DNA of 64,000 nucleotides from Aminobacter aminovorans (GTDB lineage Bacteria > Pseudomonadota > Alphaproteobacteria > Rhizobiales > Rhizobiaceae), in assembly GCF_900445235.1 (NCBI RefSeq), contig NZ_UFSM01000001.1, positions 1,234,501 to 1,298,500 on the forward strand. The letters are read 5' to 3'. A model generated the notes under the pieces. The model was not told where the DNA came from. It searched no databases and saw only the letters and a list, made by a program, of their open reading frames with translations. This document shows positions 46,343-56,858 of this stretch, one piece after another; position 1 is the stretch's first letter; each line of letters opens with the position of its first letter. A program made the position numbers and the translations under genes.

Positions 46343-49297
46343 ATGAATATTTTTGGCCGCAGCTCTGCTGCGCGGACATCGACTCAAGCTACCAGGACCA
46401 CTTCCAGCCAATCGACGAACCGACCAGCCGCCCGTCTCGCCGCTCTGCGGTCGGGCACGGCGCTCGCGGCCGTGGCGGTTGTGCTCGGTGCGGCGCCGCA
46501 TGCGCTTGCGGCAGACCAGTATTGGGATGGTCCTTCCACTCTTCCGGTCATCATCGAAGGCGGTGGCGGCATCTGGAGCACGGGCGGCACGAACTGGACC
46601 GACATTGGCGGCGGGATCAACGGAGCCTGGGCCGGCGGCACGGCCGTGTTCGGCGGCACCGGAGGCGGGGTGCAGGTTCAGGGGCATCAGAATTTTGATA
46701 CGCTTCGCTTCACAGGCAACGGCTACAGGCTTACGGCCACAGCTTCCGACTCGCTCACCCTGGCGCCGGTAGGCGGCACGGCGACGATCAATGTCGGTAG
46801 CGGCATTACCGCCGAGATCGGCATGATCGTGAAAGGGTCGGCCGCGCTGGACATCGTCGGCGGCGGCATTCTGAAGCTCAGCGATTGGGCAAACACCTAT
46901 ACTGGTGCGACCACTATCGGCTCCGGCACCACGCTCCAATTGATCCGCCAGAGCAAAATCAGCGCCTCCAGTGGCGTAACTGTCGACGGAACTTTCGACA
47001 TCTCGACCACGGACGCTGGCGCCAGCATCAAAGCGCTGAGCGGATCAGGTCAGGTTATTCTTGGCGAGCGGTCCTTGTTCCTCACTGATGCCAACGGGAC
47101 CTTCTCGGGCGTTATCTCGGGCAATGGTGGTCTCAACATCAGCGGCACCAAGCAGATCTTCACCGGGGCTAACACCTATCTCGGCAGCACTGGCGTCAGC
47201 GACGGCGCCACGCTTCAGATCGGCGATGGTGGCACGACAGGGTCGGTTGCCGGCGCGATCAACAATCTCGGTACGCTGGTCTTCAATCGCTCCGACGACC
47301 TCACCGTTGCTGGCCAGATCAACAGTGCTGGCTCGTTCCAGCATGTTGGCGGCGGCAAGTTGACCCTTACCGGCACCGGCAACAGCGGCAGCGGCACGGC
47401 CACCGTGCTGATCTCCAACAACAGTACGCTCCAGTTCGGAGACGGCGGGGTGAGCGGTTGGCTGGGTGGGACCGATGGCAAGATCACCATCGACGCTGGC
47501 AGCAAGCTGATTTCCAACATGTCCAATGGCCTGGGCTACCTGCCGCAGAACGTTAAGCTCGCCGGCGCGGGGCAGTTCTTCAAGCAGGGATCGGGCACAA
47601 TCACTCTGCGAGGCGACAGTTCCGCATTCGCCGGCGAAACCTTCGTGAATGCCGGCATGCTGAATGTCGGTTACAAGGGCCTCGGTACGCTGGCTGGGCC
47701 AGTCTCCGTTGATTCCGGCGCGCGGTTCGGCGGCAGCGGCACGGTTGTCGGCAACGTGACAATTGCGTCAGGTGCAGCGCATGCTGTGGGCGACAAGGCC
47801 AACCCGGCTACGACGGGCCTCGTCCACACCCAGACCGTCAACGGCAACTACGTCAATCACGGCATCCTCGAGATCGAGGCGACGCCGGAGACAGCCGACA
47901 AGCTGACGGTCAACGGTACGGTCAACATATCGGGTGCGACGCTCAACCTGTCGCTGACGCCCAACGACCCGAGCCCGGCCGGAGGCTGGGACCCGCTCAA
48001 CGGCCCGTTCACGATCATTGCCAATGACGGTGGCGACGCCGTCACCGGCACGTTCGCGTCGGTAGGCAATCTCAACAACCTGCTCTTCCTCAATCACCTC
48101 ATCAGCTACACCGGCGGCGACGGCAATGACGTCACGCTGGCGCTGAGCCGCAACGACTTGTCGGTCGAGGAGGTTGCCCAGTCGCCGAACCAGTCGGCTG
48201 TCGCCGGCGCCGTCGACGGCCTGCCAAGCGGCAATCCGGTGCGCTCGGCGTTGCTGATGTCGACCGACGAGGACGAGGCGCGTGATGCGCTCGAGCAGCT
48301 CGCCGGCGACGTGCACGCCTCGGTCAGCGGCGGTACGACCCAGACGAGCCAGTTCCTCGGCGAGTTCGCCAACGATCGCGTCCGCTCGGCCTTCGGCGAT
48401 GTCGCAGCACCCGACTTGCCGGTCATGGGTTATGGCGAAGGCGGCCTCGAACTTGTCGCCGCCGACAGCGACCGCTTCGTCGTCTGGGGCCAGGCGCTCG
48501 GCAACTGGGGTTCGTTCGACGGCGACGGCAATTCGGGTGGCTTCGAGCATGCGAGCGGTGGCCTCGTTGCCGGTGGCGATACCATCGTCGGCGATGGCTG
48601 GCGCGTCGGCCTGCTCGGCGGCTACAGCCGCACCAGCTTCGATGCCGATGACGGTGCTGCCTCGGGTGACAGCGACAACTTCCATGTCGGCGTCTATGGC
48701 GGCCGTCACTTTGGCGCTGTCGCGCTGCGCGCCGGCGCGTCCTACACCAGGCATGCGATCGACACATCCCGCACGGTGTCGTTCCCCGGCCTCACCGAGA
48801 CGCTCAAGGCCAGCTACGATGCCGGTACCGCGCAAGCCTTTATCGAGGCCGGTTACCGTGCCGAGATGGGCCGCGTCGCCTTCGAGCCGTTCGCCGGTCT
48901 TGCCTATGTTTCGACCTCGACCGACGGCTTCACCGAAACAGGTGGTGCTGCGGCCCTGACCAGCGCTGACAAGAGCTTTGACAGCACCACGACGACGCTT
49001 GGCCTGCGTGCTGCCAGCGACTTCAATGTTGGCGACGGCAAGGCAACGGTTCGCGGCGGCCTCGGCTGGCGCCATGCCTTTGGCGATGTCACGCCCGCTT
49101 CGACGGTCGCCTTCGTCGGCGGTGGCGACAGCTTCACCGTTTACGGTGCGCCGATCGCCCGCGATGCGCTGTTGATCGAAGCCGGCCTCGACTTCGCCAT
49201 CGCGCCCAAGGCCAATCTCGGCCTGAGCTATACTGGCCAGGTCGCCAATGGCGCCCGTGACCACGGCGTCAAGGCAAGCCTCGGCGTCAAGTTCTAG
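46343..49297 (+). CDS. Type V autotransporter with passenger repeats and C-terminal barrel
   Basis: A 984-residue outer-membrane autotransporter. An extended signal region (about 1-56) ends after HALA. The passenger (about 57-640) is Gly/Asn/Thr-rich with autotransporter-associated strand repeats such as LKLSDWANTYTGATTIGSGT and KQIFTGANTYLGST, which form a beta-helix. The C-terminal barrel (about 715-984) contains FVVWGQALGNWGSFDGDGN and ends in LGVKF, with the terminal aromatic needed for BAM. No protease motif was seen, so an adhesin-like role is likely. The start ATG at 46343 follows GGGG; a 15-residue extension upstream is unlikely. Confidence 0.92.
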   Translation: MNIFGRSSAARTSTQATRTTSSQSTNRPAARLAALRSGTALAAVAVVLGAAPHALAADQYWDGPSTLPVIIEGGGGIWSTGGTNWTDIGGGINGAWAGGTAVFGGTGGGVQVQGHQNFDTLRFTGNGYRLTATASDSLTLAPVGGTATINVGSGITAEIGMIVKGSAALDIVGGGILKLSDWANTYTGATTIGSGTTLQLIRQSKISASSGVTVDGTFDISTTDAGASIKALSGSGQVILGERSLFLTDANGTFSGVISGNGGLNISGTKQIFTGANTYLGSTGVSDGATLQIGDGGTTGSVAGAINNLGTLVFNRSDDLTVAGQINSAGSFQHVGGGKLTLTGTGNSGSGTATVLISNNSTLQFGDGGVSGWLGGTDGKITIDAGSKLISNMSNGLGYLPQNVKLAGAGQFFKQGSGTITLRGDSSAFAGETFVNAGMLNVGYKGLGTLAGPVSVDSGARFGGSGTVVGNVTIASGAAHAVGDKANPATTGLVHTQTVNGNYVNHGILEIEATPETADKLTVNGTVNISGATLNLSLTPNDPSPAGGWDPLNGPFTIIANDGGDAVTGTFASVGNLNNLLFLNHLISYTGGDGNDVTLALSRNDLSVEEVAQSPNQSAVAGAVDGLPSGNPVRSALLMSTDEDEARDALEQLAGDVHASVSGGTTQTSQFLGEFANDRVRSAFGDVAAPDLPVMGYGEGGLELVAADSDRFVVWGQALGNWGSFDGDGNSGGFEHASGGLVAGGDTIVGDGWRVGLLGGYSRTSFDADDGAASGDSDNFHVGVYGGRHFGAVALRAGASYTRHAIDTSRTVSFPGLTETLKASYDAGTAQAFIEAGYRAEMGRVAFEPFAGLAYVSTSTDGFTETGGAAALTSADKSFDSTTTTLGLRAASDFNVGDGKATVRGGLGWRHAFGDVTPASTVAFVGGGDSFTVYGAPIARDALLIEAGLDFAIAPKANLGLSYTGQVANGARDHGVKASLGVKF
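49157..49297 (+). repeat. Direct repeat copy 2 (autotransporter 3' end)
   Basis: This is the intact gene's 3' end, matching the remnant copy at 45912-46052. Recombination between the copies could delete or duplicate the intervening gene. Confidence 0.9.
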
Positions 49298-49303
49298 GAG
49301 TGG

Positions 49304-49372
49304 ACAGGCGGCGCCTGTTACGGCGTCGCCAATCCCCCCAGGCGACGCCTGCTATGGCGCCGCCAATCCCCG
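49304..49372. repeat. Two imperfect tandem units downstream of the autotransporter
   Basis: Two units of about 34 bases, GGCGGCGCCTGTTACGGCGT... and GGCGACGCCTGCTATGGCGC..., each end in CGCCAATCCCC. Each can form a GC-rich hairpin, so they may act as a terminator as well as a repeat. Confidence 0.6.
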
Positions 49373-49433
49373 TTGACGCGGGCGGCGGCATTGGAGATTG
49401 TCGCCGCAATCGAGATTTTCCGGGGAGGAACAC

Positions 49434-50123
49434 GTGACTGTCTCAACCACGCACGCCTATCGCACATTGCCGCTGCCCGACTACCGGGAAAAGCCGGTCG
49501 AGGAGATGCGTGCCGGCGCGCAGGCGTTCTACGACGAGATCCGCACGCGCCATACGGTGCGCGATTTCTCGACCCGGCCGGTGCCGCGCGACATCATCGA
49601 AACCTGCATCATGGCCGCCGGCACGGCACCCAATGGCGCCAACCACCAGCCCTGGCATTTCGCCGTCATCGGCGACGCCGACATCAAGCGCCAGATTCGC
49701 GAAGCGGCGGAAATCGAGGAGCGCGCCTTCTATGAGGGTCGCGCCGGCGAGGAGTGGCTGAAGGCGCTGGCACCGCTCGGCACCGATGCCTCCAAGCCCT
49801 TCCTGGAGGAGGCACCCTGGCTGATCTGCATTTTCGGCGAGCGCAAGAGCCGCTCTGCCGACGGTGTCTCGCGCAAGAATTACTACGTGCCCGAATCGGT
49901 CAGCATCGCCACCGGCTTCCTGATCGCCGCCCTGCACCGCGCCGGCCTCGCGACGCTGACGCACACGCCGAACCCGATGAGCTTCCTCAACGAGATCTGC
50001 GGCCGCGACCCGCATGACAAGCCCTACATCCTGATGGTCGTCGGCTACCCCAAGGAAGACGCCACGATCCCGGTTCACGCCACCGAAAAGCGTCCGCTGT
50101 CGGAGATCGCGACGTTTCTGTGA
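49434..50123 (+). CDS. Nitroreductase-family FMN oxidoreductase
   Basis: A 229-residue flavoprotein of the nitroreductase superfamily. The FMN-binding segment [14 protein letters not shown] is near the N-terminus, [12 protein letters not shown] supplies the phosphate and ring contacts, and LTHTPNPM lies in the C-terminal part. The group includes NAD(P)H-dependent nitroreductases and dehalogenase-like proteins; the substrate is unknown. The start is GTG at 49434, chosen because GGGGAGGA lies just before it. Confidence 0.85.
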   Translation: MTVSTTHAYRTLPLPDYREKPVEEMRAGAQAFYDEIRTRHTVRDFSTRPVPRDIIETCIMAAGTAPNGANHQPWHFAVIGDADIKRQIREAAEIEERAFYEGRAGEEWLKALAPLGTDASKPFLEEAPWLICIFGERKSRSADGVSRKNYYVPESVSIATGFLIAALHRAGLATLTHTPNPMSFLNEICGRDPHDKPYILMVVGYPKEDATIPVHATEKRPLSEIATFL

Positions 50124-50140
50124 GCTGACGGCTGGCTGGC

Positions 50141-51946
<1,806 letters not shown>

Positions 51947-52133
51947 GCTATTTCCCTCTCGGCCTTGGCCCATTTGCAGGCTGCCGGCCTTGTGATTCGA
52001 AATCGGCTGATGTATAGGCACGCCGACCGTTTCTGAAGCTGTGGCCTATCTAGCCGTGGCTTCGAATTTTCGAAAGAGGCGCATCGCCGCAGGATACCTG
52101 CGCAAGCCGCGCCGCGACAGCAGGAACAGAGCG

Positions 52134-52355
52134 ATGAAAGCCGATATCCATCCCGACTACCACGTCATCAAGATCGTGATGACCAATGGCACCGAATACA
52201 TGACCCGCTCCACCTGGGGCAAGGAAGGCGATACGATGAACCTCGATATCGACCCGACCACGCACCCGGCCTGGACCGGCGGCCAGCACAACCTGCTCGA
52301 CCGCGGTGGCCGTCTGTCGAAGTTCAAGAAGCGTTACGAAGGCCTCGGCATCTAA
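52134..52355 (+). CDS. rpmE: Ribosomal protein L31
   Basis: L31 of the large ribosomal subunit, 73 residues, starting [10 protein letters not shown]. It has no cysteines, so it is the zinc-independent form, usual in Alphaproteobacteria. The open frame extends 31 codons upstream, but the conserved start and GGAACAG indicate ATG 52134. A strong terminator follows. Confidence 0.97.
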   Translation: MKADIHPDYHVIKIVMTNGTEYMTRSTWGKEGDTMNLDIDPTTHPAWTGGQHNLLDRGGRLSKFKKRYEGLGI

Positions 52356-52380
52356 GCCGACCCGCTTCAAGCATACCAAG

Positions 52381-52406
52381 AACCCGCCCTCGTGGCGGGT
52401 TTTTTG
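52381..52406 (+). terminator. Terminator of rpmE
   Basis: An 8-bp stem (52381-52388 with 52394-52401), 5-base loop and a seven-T run. It is a classic intrinsic terminator 25 bases after the rpmE stop. Confidence 0.95.
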
Positions 52407-52450
52407 TTGCCGGCGGACAGGATATTCAACTCGCGTCACGGGGGCACGTC

Positions 52451-52954
52451 ATGCTGAAGTTGAGTGATGAACGATGGTCTCGTCTGACTGGCGGATACAA
52501 AGTCGCTTATGACGCCCGTCAAGCCTTCGCTGCACTTTCCAGGAACTACCGCGACAGCGCCGCCTGGGAGGAACTCTTGAATGAGCTGCATCATCAGGGC
52601 GATGTCGGCGAGGCGTCCTACGCAGCTATTCCTGCGCTTGTCGGCATCTCCGCCCAACACCGTCATGCGCCTTGGGCGCTCTACGGTCTGGCGGCAACGG
52701 TCGAGGAAGCGCGGCTGGTCTTTCCACGAAATCCACCGATTCCCGAATGGCTGGAACGCGACTATGCCGCGGCATGGCAACGGCTCTTTGAGTTCGCCTT
52801 GCGCGACTTGGCGACCGAGTTGGAACCATCGGTCGTGACCTGCGCGCTGGCCGTCGTCGCCTTGCACCGCAAGCAATTGTCACTGGGACGCCTTGCGCTT
52901 TGTGACGACGATGAACGAACCGAAATGCTCCAGCGCCAATTCGGCGCGGTCTAG
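52451..52954 (+). CDS. Hypothetical helical protein, immunity-like segment
   Basis: This 167-residue soluble protein has no assigned family. It is largely helical, and the segment WEELLNELHHQGDVGEASYA followed by AIPALV resembles HEAT-repeat-like proteins often found as immunity genes in polymorphic toxin loci. No toxin gene adjoins it. It starts shortly after the rpmE terminator, so it has its own promoter. The resemblance is pattern-based only. Confidence 0.6.
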   Translation: MLKLSDERWSRLTGGYKVAYDARQAFAALSRNYRDSAAWEELLNELHHQGDVGEASYAAIPALVGISAQHRHAPWALYGLAATVEEARLVFPRNPPIPEWLERDYAAAWQRLFEFALRDLATELEPSVVTCALAVVALHRKQLSLGRLALCDDDERTEMLQRQFGAV

Positions 52955-52982
52955 TCCCAGTTCCACCAGCGTTTTCTCAGGG

Positions 52983-53609
52983 TTAGGCCGCCCCGATCTC
53001 CCGCAGCGCCATCGCCTTGTAGTCGGCCACCAGCGCGTCGCCTTCGGCGCGGTCGACCGAAATTGCCAGCCGCATCGTTGCTTCGCCCAGCGACATGATC
53101 AGGAACGCCTTGCGCTCTATCTCGGCAGCATCCGAAGCGGGCGCGACCCGCTGCCACGCCTCGGCCAACAGCGCGCCATTGGCCCTGGAATCGCGCAGGT
53201 CGATGTCGCGCAGCGCCTTGTCGGCCTGGGTGCCGGACCAGATGTCGCGCATCACCGGTTCGGCCAGGAAGATGCCGTAATAGACATCAATCAGCCCGCC
53301 GAAGGCGTCGATCAGCCCCTTCATGTCGCCAACGCCCGCCAGCCCGTCTGAAATGCAAGCGCGGCCTTCGGCGTTGTAGCGCTCGGCAAGCGTGCGGATG
53401 ATCGCGCCCTTGTCGGGAAAGTACTGGTAGAGCGAGCCGATCGACACGCCGGCACGTTCGGCGACCTCGCCCATGCGCATGGCGTCGCTGCCGCCTTCCG
53501 AGATCAGCGTGCTCGCGGCCTGCAGCATGCGCTCGACGCGCTCCTGGCTGCGTTTCTGGCTCGGTGCGCGCCGCAGCGCCTGGCCCGAGATGTCTTCGAT
53601 CGCTTCCAT
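52983..53609 (-). CDS. TetR-family transcriptional regulator
   Basis: A 208-residue repressor of the TetR family. The N-terminal helix-turn-helix is seen in MRMGEVAERAGVSIGSLYQY near residues 42-61, and a ligand-binding domain of about 140 residues follows. The start was set at the ATG ending at 53609 after GGGCGAGG. It diverges from the NmrA-like gene and shares a perfect palindrome with it (53660-53677), so it probably represses that operon and itself. The inducer is unknown. Confidence 0.9.
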   Translation of the reverse strand: MEAIEDISGQALRRAPSQKRSQERVERMLQAASTLISEGGSDAMRMGEVAERAGVSIGSLYQYFPDKGAIIRTLAERYNAEGRACISDGLAGVGDMKGLIDAFGGLIDVYYGIFLAEPVMRDIWSGTQADKALRDIDLRDSRANGALLAEAWQRVAPASDAAEIERKAFLIMSLGEATMRLAISVDRAEGDALVADYKAMALREIGAA

Positions 53610-53634
53610 GGTTCCTCGCCCGCAACGAATCCGC

Positions 53635-53691
53635 TTGACCTCCATAATATGAGGGTTTATCACATTTGCAAATGTGAGGAATGCTCACATT
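53635..53691 (+). promoter_or_regulatory. Promoter and TetR operator palindrome
   Basis: A perfect 18-bp palindrome (TCACATTTGCAAATGTGA) lies at 53660-53677, with an extra half-site CTCACATT at 53684-53691. A -35 TTGACC (53635-53640) and a weak -10 TATCAC (53658-53663) for the NmrA-like operon have a 17-base spacer, and the -10 overlaps the palindrome, as expected for repression. Confidence 0.65.
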
Positions 53692-53707
53692 AATGAAGGA
53701 GGCCAAA

Positions 53708-54553
53708 ATGACCGTATCTCAGCATGACATGAAGCCAATTCTCATCCTCGGCGGCACCGGCAAGACTGGCCGCCGCATTGCCGAACAGCTTGCACAGCGC
53801 AACCTGCCGGTCCGTATCGGTTCACGCGGCGCCACCCCGTCCTTCGACTGGGATGACCGCTCCAGCTGGCCGGGCGCAGTCGAGGGCGCCGGTGCCGTTT
53901 ACATCTGCTACTATCCCGACCTCGCGGCCCCAGGTGCCGCCGAGGCAGTCGGCGCCTTCGCCGAATTCGCCGTCGGTATGGGCGTCAAGCGCCTGGTGCT
54001 TTTGTCCGGGCGCGGCGAGCCCGAGGCGCAGCGCGCCGAGGAAAGGGTCCAGCAGTCCGGCGCCGACTGGACCATCCTGCGCTGCAGCTGGTTCATGCAG
54101 AATTTCAGCGAGAGTTTCCTGCTCGACGCCGTGCTTTCGGGCGAGGTGGCGCTGCCGGTCGGCGCTGTAGGTGAGCCGTTCGTCGATACCGACGATATCG
54201 CCGATGCCGCTGTCGCCGCCTTGTCAGACGACCGCCATATCGGCCAGCTCTACGAACTCACCGGACCGCGCATGCTGACCTTCGCTGACGCCGTCGCCGA
54301 GATTTCAGCCGCCGCCGGTCGCGATATCCGCTTCGTCGAGATCAGCGTTGCCGACTTCAAGGCCGGTCTCACCGACCAGCAACTGCCCCAGGAGCTCATC
54401 GACCTGTTGATGATGCTGTTCACCGAGGTGCTCGACGGCCGCAACCAGCATGTTGTGGACGGTGTCAGCCGGGCGCTCGGCCGGCCCGCGCGGGATTTCG
54501 CCTGGTATGCCAGGACTGTCGCCGCAACCGGTATCTGGGGAGACCAGACATGA
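53708..54553 (+). CDS. NmrA-like NAD(P)-binding protein
   Basis: A 281-residue Rossmann protein of the atypical short-chain dehydrogenase group. The nucleotide loop is GGTGKTGR at about 15-22, and LLSGRGEPEAQRAEE and TILRCSWFMQNF are typical of NmrA and quinone-reductase-like members. It may be a redox sensor or an oxidoreductase. AAGGAGG precedes the ATG at 53708. It overlaps the next gene by four bases (ATGA) and is under the divergent TetR. Confidence 0.88.
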   Translation: MTVSQHDMKPILILGGTGKTGRRIAEQLAQRNLPVRIGSRGATPSFDWDDRSSWPGAVEGAGAVYICYYPDLAAPGAAEAVGAFAEFAVGMGVKRLVLLSGRGEPEAQRAEERVQQSGADWTILRCSWFMQNFSESFLLDAVLSGEVALPVGAVGEPFVDTDDIADAAVAALSDDRHIGQLYELTGPRMLTFADAVAEISAAAGRDIRFVEISVADFKAGLTDQQLPQELIDLLMMLFTEVLDGRNQHVVDGVSRALGRPARDFAWYARTVAATGIWGDQT

Positions 54554-55038
54554 TCGCTGCCGCCTTCACCGTACTCATCTTTCTTGCAGCGCTCGGCAGC
54601 GGCATTGCCGCCGGCCTGTTCTTCATCTTCTCCAACACCATCATGGCATCGTTTGCCAAACTGCCGGTGCCGCAAGGCATCGCCGCCATGCAGCAGATCA
54701 ACGTCACTATCATCAACCCGCTGTTCATGCTGGTGTTCATGGGGATGGTGGTGTTGTCGCTGGTGCTCGGCGCCAAGGCGATCCTGGGCTGGAGCGAGGC
54801 GGGTGCGGCCTGGCTGCTCGTCGGCAGCATCGCCTATCTCTTGGGCTGCTTCCTGGCGACGATGGTCTTCAACGTACCGCTCAACGATGCGATCTCCGCC
54901 GTCGACCCGGCAAGTGCCGAAGGTGCCGCCATGTGGACGCGCTATCTCAAGGAGTGGCTGCCGTGGAACCATGTCCGCACGGTCGCCTGCCTGGTGGCGC
55001 TGGCGTCGTTCGTCATGGCCTTTGCCCGCACCGCTTGA
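54550..55038 (+). CDS. DUF1772-family membrane protein
   Basis: A 162-residue protein with four hydrophobic helices and the DUF1772 pattern, including the polar FNVPLNDAI motif and the C-terminal WNHVRTVACL. The family includes the fungal anthrone oxygenase relatives; bacterial members are mostly uncharacterised. The 4-base overlap with the NmrA-like gene shows translational coupling, and the two plus TetR form a cassette often seen in Proteobacteria. Confidence 0.82.
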   Translation: MIAAAFTVLIFLAALGSGIAAGLFFIFSNTIMASFAKLPVPQGIAAMQQINVTIINPLFMLVFMGMVVLSLVLGAKAILGWSEAGAAWLLVGSIAYLLGCFLATMVFNVPLNDAISAVDPASAEGAAMWTRYLKEWLPWNHVRTVACLVALASFVMAFARTA

Positions 55039-55092
55039 CGCATCGGCCCGGAGCTCGGGTTCGATCGCAGGCAATGCGCAAAGCAGGAAACG

Positions 55093-55119
55093 AAAAAGGC
55101 CGGGCATGACCCGGCCTTT
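55093..55119. terminator. Bidirectional terminator
   Basis: A 10-bp stem (55095-55104 with 55110-55119) with loop CATGA. It lies between the converging DUF1772 and ddl genes, with T-rich arms on both sides. Confidence 0.85.
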
Positions 55120-55125
55120 GCTGCT

Positions 55126-56202
55126 TCAAGCCTGGCGCTGCCAGCGCGCCACGGCATGTTCGATCAGCCGGCCGACGAGATCGGGATAGGACACGCCAGA
55201 GGCCGCCATCGTCTTTGGGTACATGCTGATATTGGTGAAGCCGGGGATGGTGTTGACCTCGTTGACCAACGCCGAGCCATCCGCCATTACGAAGAAGTCG
55301 ACGCGTGCCATGCTCTCGCAGCCCAGCGCCAGGAAGGCAATTCGGGCAACGTCCTGCAGTCTGGCTGTGGCTGCCTCAGGCAGCTCTGCCGGGATGCGCA
55401 GCGCGGCCCCGTCGGCATCGATATACTTGGCCTCGTAGGTGTAGAAGCCATGGCTCGCCGCCGGCGCGATCTCGCCCGGCACGGAGACGGAGAGCCGCCC
55501 GTCAGGCGCCTCGAGTACGGCGAACTCGACCTCGCGGCCGGCGACGAATTCCTCGATCAGCACCTTGCGGTCATATTTGAAGGCCTCTGCCAATGCCTGG
55601 TCCAACTGCTCCGCCGTCTCGGCCTTGCTGACGCCGACGGAGGAGCCTTGCCGCGCCGGCTTGACGAAAACCGGCAGTCCGAGCTCGGCCGTGATGGCGT
55701 CGAAAGACGGGCTGTCGCCAAAATGCACGGTCACGCCACGCGCCACCGGCACCCCGGCCTGCTTCATCAGCCGCTTGGCCACATCCTTGTCCATGGCGTT
55801 GGCCGAGCCGAGCACGCCGGAGCCGACATAGGCAATGTCGGCCACCTCGGCGAGACCCTGCACCGCGCCATCCTCGCCGAACGGGCCATGCAGCACCGGA
55901 AACAGCACGTCGACCCTGGGCAGTTCGAACGGCGCTTCGCCGCCGGGCAGGGCGACCAGCCGTCCTCTGCCGCCGGGCACCAGTGCCACCTCGGTGCCAT
56001 CAGTGGGCACTGCCTTGGGCAGCGCGCCGTCGCGGTCGAGTTCGGCCAGGAACCAGCGGCCGTCGCGGGCAACGCCGACGGGCACGACCTCGTATCTGGA
56101 CACGTCGATCGCCTTGACGACATTGCTTGCCGACATGAGCGAGACGTCGTGCTCGGAGGAGCGTCCGCCGAAGAGAACTGCGATGCGTGGTTTGGTGGTC
56201 AT
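55126..56202 (-). CDS. ddl: D-alanine--D-alanine ligase
   Basis: Ddl makes the D-Ala-D-Ala dipeptide for peptidoglycan precursors. The 358 residues have the N-terminal GGRSSEHDVSLMSA motif, the ATP-grasp glycine-rich loop KPARQGSSVGVS, and the C-terminal NEVNTIPGFTNISMYP segment. The length suggests the DdlA form. It stands alone here, away from the mur-fts cluster, so it may be a second copy. Confidence 0.94.
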   Translation of the reverse strand: MTTKPRIAVLFGGRSSEHDVSLMSASNVVKAIDVSRYEVVPVGVARDGRWFLAELDRDGALPKAVPTDGTEVALVPGGRGRLVALPGGEAPFELPRVDVLFPVLHGPFGEDGAVQGLAEVADIAYVGSGVLGSANAMDKDVAKRLMKQAGVPVARGVTVHFGDSPSFDAITAELGLPVFVKPARQGSSVGVSKAETAEQLDQALAEAFKYDRKVLIEEFVAGREVEFAVLEAPDGRLSVSVPGEIAPAASHGFYTYEAKYIDADGAALRIPAELPEAATARLQDVARIAFLALGCESMARVDFFVMADGSALVNEVNTIPGFTNISMYPKTMAASGVSYPDLVGRLIEHAVARWQRQA

Positions 56203-56318
56203 GGGTGCTTTCCGCCTGCCGCTGGGTTCGCGCCATGCCGTGGCGCAGTGTCCTGCTTGTTCAGCAATTCGAACTTATCTGTGGCGTCGTTTCAGGCTTT
56301 GCGCAGCTTTCGCTGCAC

Positions 56319-56630
56319 TCAGCCATTATCCCTGGACTTGTGGCCCTTGCGGTCGGAATGGCCAAGGTCGCGATCGGGGTCGATGATGTCACGCACCAGC
56401 TGTTTCAGCCTGGCCGCGTCGGGAAAGCCGCCGTCGCGCTTGCGGTCCCACACCAGCGTGTCGTTGCAGCTGACGGTGAAGACACCGCCGCTGCCCGGCA
56501 CCAGCGTCACCTCGCCGAGCTCGGTGCCGAAGGTCGACAAAAGCTCCTGCGCCATCCAGCCGGCGCGGAGCAGCCACATGCACTGGGTGCAGTAGGTGAT
56601 GCGGATCTGGGGAAGGGGCGCGTCGGTCAT
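56319..56630 (-). CDS. SelT/SelW/SelH-family (Rdx-type) protein
   Basis: A 103-residue thioredoxin-like protein of the selenoprotein W family in its all-cysteine form. The redox motif is YCTQC, near residues 13-17; the tail carries FTVSCNDTLVWDRKRDGGF. Members are proposed to handle thiol redox reactions. The start was set at the ATG ending at 56630 just before the conserved IRITYCTQC; a 64-residue upstream extension crosses a palindromic repeat and is not real. Confidence 0.88.
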   Translation of the reverse strand: MTDAPLPQIRITYCTQCMWLLRAGWMAQELLSTFGTELGEVTLVPGSGGVFTVSCNDTLVWDRKRDGGFPDAARLKQLVRDIIDPDRDLGHSDRKGHKSRDNG

Positions 56631-56653
56631 GGTCAACTCGTTGATGTGGTGTG

Positions 56654-56696
56654 CCTCCTTCGAGGCCCGCTTTGCGGGCACCTCAGGATAAGGAGG
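56654..56696. repeat. REP-like palindromic repeat
   Basis: CCTCCTT (56654-56660) and AAGGAGG (56690-56696) bracket an inner GCCCGC-tt-GCGGGC hairpin followed by ACCTCAGGATAAGGAGG. Similar units are scattered in many Mesorhizobium intergenic regions. It lies in the 228-base gap between the SelW-like gene and yebC. Confidence 0.5.
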
Positions 56697-56823
56697 GATG
56701 ATACCGTCTTCCCAACCGTTCGATAGGGCGGGCAACATCCGGTCGTGCTGGGTGGTAGGGTCCTCACCCTGTGGTGCTCGCCCAGGGAGAGAACCTCGAA
56801 AGATGCACGAAATACGCGTCAAA

Positions 56824-56852
56824 CGAAAACGCCCCGGATTTACCGGGGCGTT
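56824..56852 (-). terminator. Terminator of yebC
   Basis: A 10-bp stem (56828-56837 with 56843-56852) followed on the minus strand by TTTTCGTTT, directly after the yebC stop. Confidence 0.85.
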
Positions 56853-56858
56853 GCAAGG

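Noticed and set aside
47768..49264. 498-codon minus-strand open frame opposite the autotransporter barrel
   Set aside because: The barrel and passenger on the plus strand are clearly coding; the antisense frame has no family motif.
55055..55090. Possible tRNA T-arm (GGGTTCGATC)
   Set aside because: No acceptor, D or anticodon stem can be formed around it, and a protein-coding terminator follows at once.
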